A stretch of 64,000 nt of DNA from JALOOX01 sp964557955. GTDB taxonomy: Bacteria > Desulfobacterota > Syntrophobacteria > Syntrophobacterales > Syntrophobacteraceae. This document shows, one piece after another, positions 60,988-64,000 of the stretch. The notes beneath the pieces were generated by a model. The model was not told the origin of the DNA. It searched no databases and saw only the letters and a program-made list of their open reading frames with translations. Each line of letters opens with the position of its first letter. The first letter of the stretch is position 1. The stretch lies in contig CAZLCS010000003.1 in assembly GCA_964557955.1 (NCBI GenBank), positions 62,001 to 126,000 of the forward strand, written 5' to 3'. The position numbers were made by a program, and so were the translations under genes.

Positions 60988-62043
60988 TCACCGGATGTTT
61001 ACGGGAAAGGACTGGGTCCCCCCTCCGTTCGAGGTGGCTGTAATGACGTCGGTGGCGATGGGAACATGGGGGGAATTTCGGACCAGTACCCGCCATACTC
61101 CTGTTCGTCCGACTGCGGCGACAGCAAACGTGTTCAGTCCGAGAGACAAAGTGACGGTGTTCCCCGGCACTGTGCCTCTTCCGGATACACTCCAGGAAGC
61201 ATTTCTGGAGGTGAAAACGGCACGGGAAACAATAATGTTATCAGGCGATCCGGGGGATGGAAAGGTTCGGGCCGTTCGCCTGAAAGGTTTTCCGGCCACA
61301 AACCAGAGGTTCGTCGAGAGGTTGAGGCCACCCCCCGTGATGGTGATGCTGTTCCTGTTTCGACCTCCAGTGACGGTATGAGCGACCAGAAAATCACCGA
61401 TGTAGCCAGCGGGGGGAGCCGGAACGGTACGATCCCATCTCAGGAGCCTTGGCCCGATCAGTGTGGAGGCCAGCACGCCTGTAAAGTCCAAAGGGATGCC
61501 TACAGGTTCATCCAGGGTCACGTTGATCTCGCCGTCCGGTGGACGATCCGGGGCGACGCCGTCCGTGAAGGTGTCCGTGCCGTAAGGGTGGGCGATAGTG
61601 ATTGTGGCGCCGACGGGAACCACCACCCTGAATCGCTTACGTGCAAAGACTATTTGTTGGCCGGCAGTGGGGATTTCGTTTGCAAAAGCACCCTCCAGGG
61701 CAAAACGAATCTGCTGCACGTTGTCACCGGGATCCGTAAAGACGTCAAAAGCGGGTTCGGCGATCCAGTAGAAGAACTCGGAGGGAAAGTTGCCTGGGAA
61801 GACCATGGGGCTGGAGGGGTTGAAAATGCCCGGTTCCGGGTCAAATGGAACGCAACCCGCCGATGTGCCGAGCGCGTCGAATATATCCAAACAGGGCGCA
61901 ATACTGACGCCCCCTCTGTAAAACTGTGGAAATCCGTGAATCGGATCAACAGGTCCCGCCGAGGTCAGGGTTGCCGGGCTCTGTGTGGCAAAACCCAGTA
62001 CCAGCAGGAGTGCGAATAACAACCGTGAGGCTATACGATACAT
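60988..62043 (-). CDS. secreted protein of unknown function
   Basis: A 351-residue protein with a signal peptide (MYRIASRLLFALLLVLGFA, cleavage after QSPA) starting at ATG 62043 behind AAGGAGG. The mature part is Pro/Gly-rich and strand-rich: 'YWIAEPAFDVFTDPGDNVQQIRFALEGAF', 'RFRVVVPVGATITIAHPYGTDTFTDG' and, near the end, an Ig-like region ('ASWSVSGRGTVPGNTVTLSLG', 'WRVLVRNSPHVPIATDVITATSN'). No catalytic motif is recognised. A single cystine pair (C-x-C spacing near residue 50) is possible. Monocistronic, with its own terminator. Confidence 0.7.
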   Translation of the reverse strand: MYRIASRLLFALLLVLGFATQSPATLTSAGPVDPIHGFPQFYRGGVSIAPCLDIFDALGTSAGCVPFDPEPGIFNPSSPMVFPGNFPSEFFYWIAEPAFDVFTDPGDNVQQIRFALEGAFANEIPTAGQQIVFARKRFRVVVPVGATITIAHPYGTDTFTDGVAPDRPPDGEINVTLDEPVGIPLDFTGVLASTLIGPRLLRWDRTVPAPPAGYIGDFLVAHTVTGGRNRNSITITGGGLNLSTNLWFVAGKPFRRTARTFPSPGSPDNIIVSRAVFTSRNASWSVSGRGTVPGNTVTLSLGLNTFAVAAVGRTGVWRVLVRNSPHVPIATDVITATSNGGGTQSFPVNIR

Positions 62044-62926
62044 TTCAGCCTCCTTATCAGCTTTCTCGAGTTCATGGCGCGTCAGTCCTCTGATTGAATA
62101 TCGCCCCGATGGCGGCGCAATTCTCTCGCAAAACAGCATCCGTACGCTCAACTGAACTGAAAAGTGTTTCCAGATGGAACCATAAGCACTCTGCGAACAA
62201 CATCGATGCTGCCATCGCCTTCCGGCCCAGAGGCTTACCTCCTGCCAAATGTTCAATCATTCATTCAAATCTGAGCAAACTTTAAGCACTGCCAGAAATC
62301 GGTCAATCGCTTCACTCCACTGCGGATCGAAGAGATTGCGCGTCGAACACCAGTGTTTTGGCCGGGTTTTCGCGAGTGCTCTCCAGGATTTCACAGGGGG
62401 GAGTATCGTGACATCCTTCAAGAAGGGGTTTTTGAAGTCCGTTCGATCCCCAACCCAAGCACTCCCATCCGATACGAAGCCGGCCGAGAGAGGCTATCGG
62501 TAACTTGCAGCCGGTCCCTGCATCAACTGGAGAATCTCCAGTATTCGTTCAGGAGGTGTTGAATAATGCGTTTTCAATGTAGGTCCGAAGGTTACTCGTC
62601 ATTATATTAAAGGAACTGCTGCGCAATGGATTGTTGAGCCACTCTGCAAAGTGCACTCTGAAACACCTGCCGCGCAAAAGGACCTGAAGGCATGAGGCAT
62701 CCATGACTCATGGGACCTCAAAAGACCAGCAGGTTCAAAATGACTTGCGGGGGGGAGGATTCCCATTAATTCGGCAGCCGCGAAGAACCGAAAAAAGGAT
62801 CTGCCATCACAATCGAGCAGAAGGTCACCGGGAGCGTGGAGGACTCCTTGAGTCAGGTGAGGCGACGCGAGTTCCGGTCCTTTCCACCTTCGGGCATGAT
62901 TTTGACTGACGAGGTTATCGGGATAC
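62044..62926. other. gene-free stretch between divergent genes
   Basis: 883 bases between the secreted-protein gene (minus) and the sensor gene (plus), the longest gap in the window. Short open frames exist on both strands, but none has a good ribosome site or coding character. It includes a palindrome at 62526-62542. It could hold promoters or a decayed gene. Confidence 0.45.
62526..62542. repeat. 17-base perfect palindrome
   Basis: ACTGGAGA-A-TCTCCAGT: two perfect 8-base arms around one base. Too tight for an RNA hairpin loop, so it looks like a protein-binding operator. It lies 385 bases before the sensor gene. Confidence 0.4.
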
Positions 62927-64000
62927 ATGTTGAAGGAAATTTCAGCGCTGCACGAACTCAGCCGTGCATTGGTCATGAACGCTTCAGTGGCTGACATTCT
63001 TTCCGCCATTGTGGAACAGGTCGATGCCTGTTTGTCTCCGGAATTTGTTCTTGTTTTTCTGAGGCAAGACGACCGACTTCGATTGGCAGCCAAACGACAT
63101 GGACATGTTGAATCGATTCCCATGGATGCCAGGTTGAATGAATTCGCCAGCGCATTCTGCGAACAGGTCCTCTGGACCCGGGAGGCTCTCTTCACCCGGG
63201 ACGTCCATGATGACATTCAAATGCCTCCTGAAAGGAAGGAAGACGTTGAAGTCCGTTCCCTGGCAGCCCTTCCGCTCCTCTGGCGTGGCGAGGCGCTGGG
63301 TGTTCTCATGCTGGCCGACAACGACTATCGTGATTTCAGTGCACACCGCTCCTACCTGGAAATACTGACCGGCTATGCTGCTCTGGCCCTCGCCAGTGCT
63401 TCGCTGCAGGAAGCTGCAGGCGGTAAGGCGGAGGAATCGGGGGAAGAGGTCGAAGAGTCCTCGGACTATACGGATAGATCTTGGGTGAATGAAGCTCTGC
63501 GTCTCAGCGAGGAGCGATTCCGTCGCATCACTGAGAACATGTACGACCTTCTCTGCTACACCGACATTCAGGGACGTTATCTGTACCTCACACCCTCCTA
63601 CAAACGGGTGTTGGGGTACGATCCTCTGGATCTTCTCGGCGAGTCGGTTTTTGAGCGTGTCCACCCCGAAGACCTGGAACATGTCGTTAAAGAGTTTCAG
63701 AAGGCAATTACCTCGAGGATGTCGGGCCAGGCCGAGCTGAGATATCGTCACGCGGATGGACGCTACATCTGGATTCACTCCACGGGCACGGTCATTACCA
63801 ATGAACTGGGCGAGCCGGTGGGGGCGGTGATAAACACCCGCGACATTACGGAGCGCAGGGAGGCCGAGCAGGCGCTTCACGAGAGCGAAGAGAAATATCG
63901 AACTCTGGTGGAAAGCATCCAGGATGGGGTTTTTCTGGTACAGGATGCGCGGGTCCTGTTCACCAATGCCGCATTTGCCGAAATGATCGGCCGGATTCCC
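62927..64000 (+). CDS. GAF-PAS-PAS sensor protein, 3' end beyond the window
   Basis: The reading frame is open from ATG 62927 to the last base (358 codons, no stop). Residues ~1-155 form a GAF-like domain ('LSRALVMNASVADILSAIVEQVDACL', 'VRSLAALPLLWRGEALGVLMLADN'), a linker rich in Glu follows, and residues ~190-310 are a PAS domain with PAC ('FRRITENMYDLLCYTDIQGRYLYL', 'GAVINTRDITERREAEQAL'). A second PAS begins at ~320 ('YRTLVESIQDGVFLVQDARVLFTNAAFAEMIG'). Output (kinase, GGDEF or other) lies outside. Cytoplasmic as far as seen. Confidence 0.85.
   Translation, partial: MLKEISALHELSRALVMNASVADILSAIVEQVDACLSPEFVLVFLRQDDRLRLAAKRHGHVESIPMDARLNEFASAFCEQVLWTREALFTRDVHDDIQMPPERKEDVEVRSLAALPLLWRGEALGVLMLADNDYRDFSAHRSYLEILTGYAALALASASLQEAAGGKAEESGEEVEESSDYTDRSWVNEALRLSEERFRRITENMYDLLCYTDIQGRYLYLTPSYKRVLGYDPLDLLGESVFERVHPEDLEHVVKEFQKAITSRMSGQAELRYRHADGRYIWIHSTGTVITNELGEPVGAVINTRDITERREAEQALHESEEKYRTLVESIQDGVFLVQDARVLFTNAAFAEMIGRIP

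Noticed and set aside
60712..62019. Plus-strand open frame of 435 codons opposite the secreted protein
   Set aside because: The minus-strand frame has a signal peptide, strong ribosome site and terminator; the plus frame is Gly/Ser/Asp-rich without features.
62602..63216. Minus-strand frame of 204 codons in the 62-63 kb gap
   Set aside because: Half overlaps the sensor gene antisense; no ribosome site or domain.
62984..63880. Minus-strand open frame of 298 codons near the window end
   Set aside because: Antisense to the GAF-PAS sensor, which shows clear domain motifs; the sensor has no stop inside the window.

Overview
The window is a chemotaxis and flagellar supercluster of a Gram-negative bacterium, followed by a small housekeeping operon. 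P-ring and L-ring genes (flgI, flgH) and lipoboxes indicate an outer membrane. The following point to Desulfobacterota, perhaps a Syntrophobacteria-type lineage, though no marker fixes the genus: sigma-54-type flagellar promoters with two sigma-54 activators, the flhF/flhG pair (usually polar flagella), a DVU0524-like protein beside flgM, and a Re-citrate-synthase-like enzyme. The assignment is inference.

Layout. (1) Bases 243-14172, plus strand: a lipoprotein, a response regulator with a SHOCT-like tail, a REC-GAF-HD-GYP protein, a soluble histidine kinase and an unknown small protein. Then come cheR, cheD, cheY, cheX, cheB, a second cheY, cheA and a cheZ with an HPt-like N-terminus, then a DVU0524-like gene and flgM, closed by a strong terminator. 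A small cysteine-rich gene lies on the opposite strand after cheZ. (2) Bases 14314-45405, minus strand: nearly the whole basal body, export apparatus, rod, hook and regulatory set. Transcription order is flgBC-fliEFGHIJ-motE-like; fliK-flgD-flgE-like; fliLMNOPQR-flhBAFG-fliA-two membrane proteins; flgFGAHIJNKL. (3) Bases 45813-52165, minus strand: a sigma-54 activator with a degenerate receiver, an AMIN-TPR protein, a second sigma-54 activator with an intact receiver, and a cysteine-rich unknown. (4) Bases 52319-53336, plus strand: cutA and an outer-membrane barrel protein. (5) Bases 53534-60664, minus strand: hisS-aspS-Re-citrate-synthase-like with a Cache tail-rlpA-like-hisD. (6) A secreted protein of unknown function on the minus strand, and a GAF-PAS sensor gene on the plus strand that runs off the end.

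How it works together. I read five minus-strand sigma-54 (-24/-12) promoters in front of flgB, fliK, fliL, flgF and the TPR gene. This suggests that the two activators encoded here drive the early and middle flagellar operons. FliA and FlgM would then form the late sigma-28 checkpoint. Flagellin, fliD, fliS, motAB, cheW and receptors are not in the window, so they must be elsewhere. The che operon carries a full adaptation set (CheR, CheB, CheD) and two phosphatase types (CheX-like and CheZ).

Most notable: the HPt-CheZ fusion, the Re-citrate synthase with a sensory Cache domain, the set of sigma-54 promoters, AT-rich patches (cheR and the first receiver), the hidden cysteine-rich gene whose stop overlaps that of cheZ, an unusually short hook-type protein, and an 84-base nested inverted repeat. 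No CRISPR array, rRNA, tRNA, insertion sequence or prophage gene was recognised.
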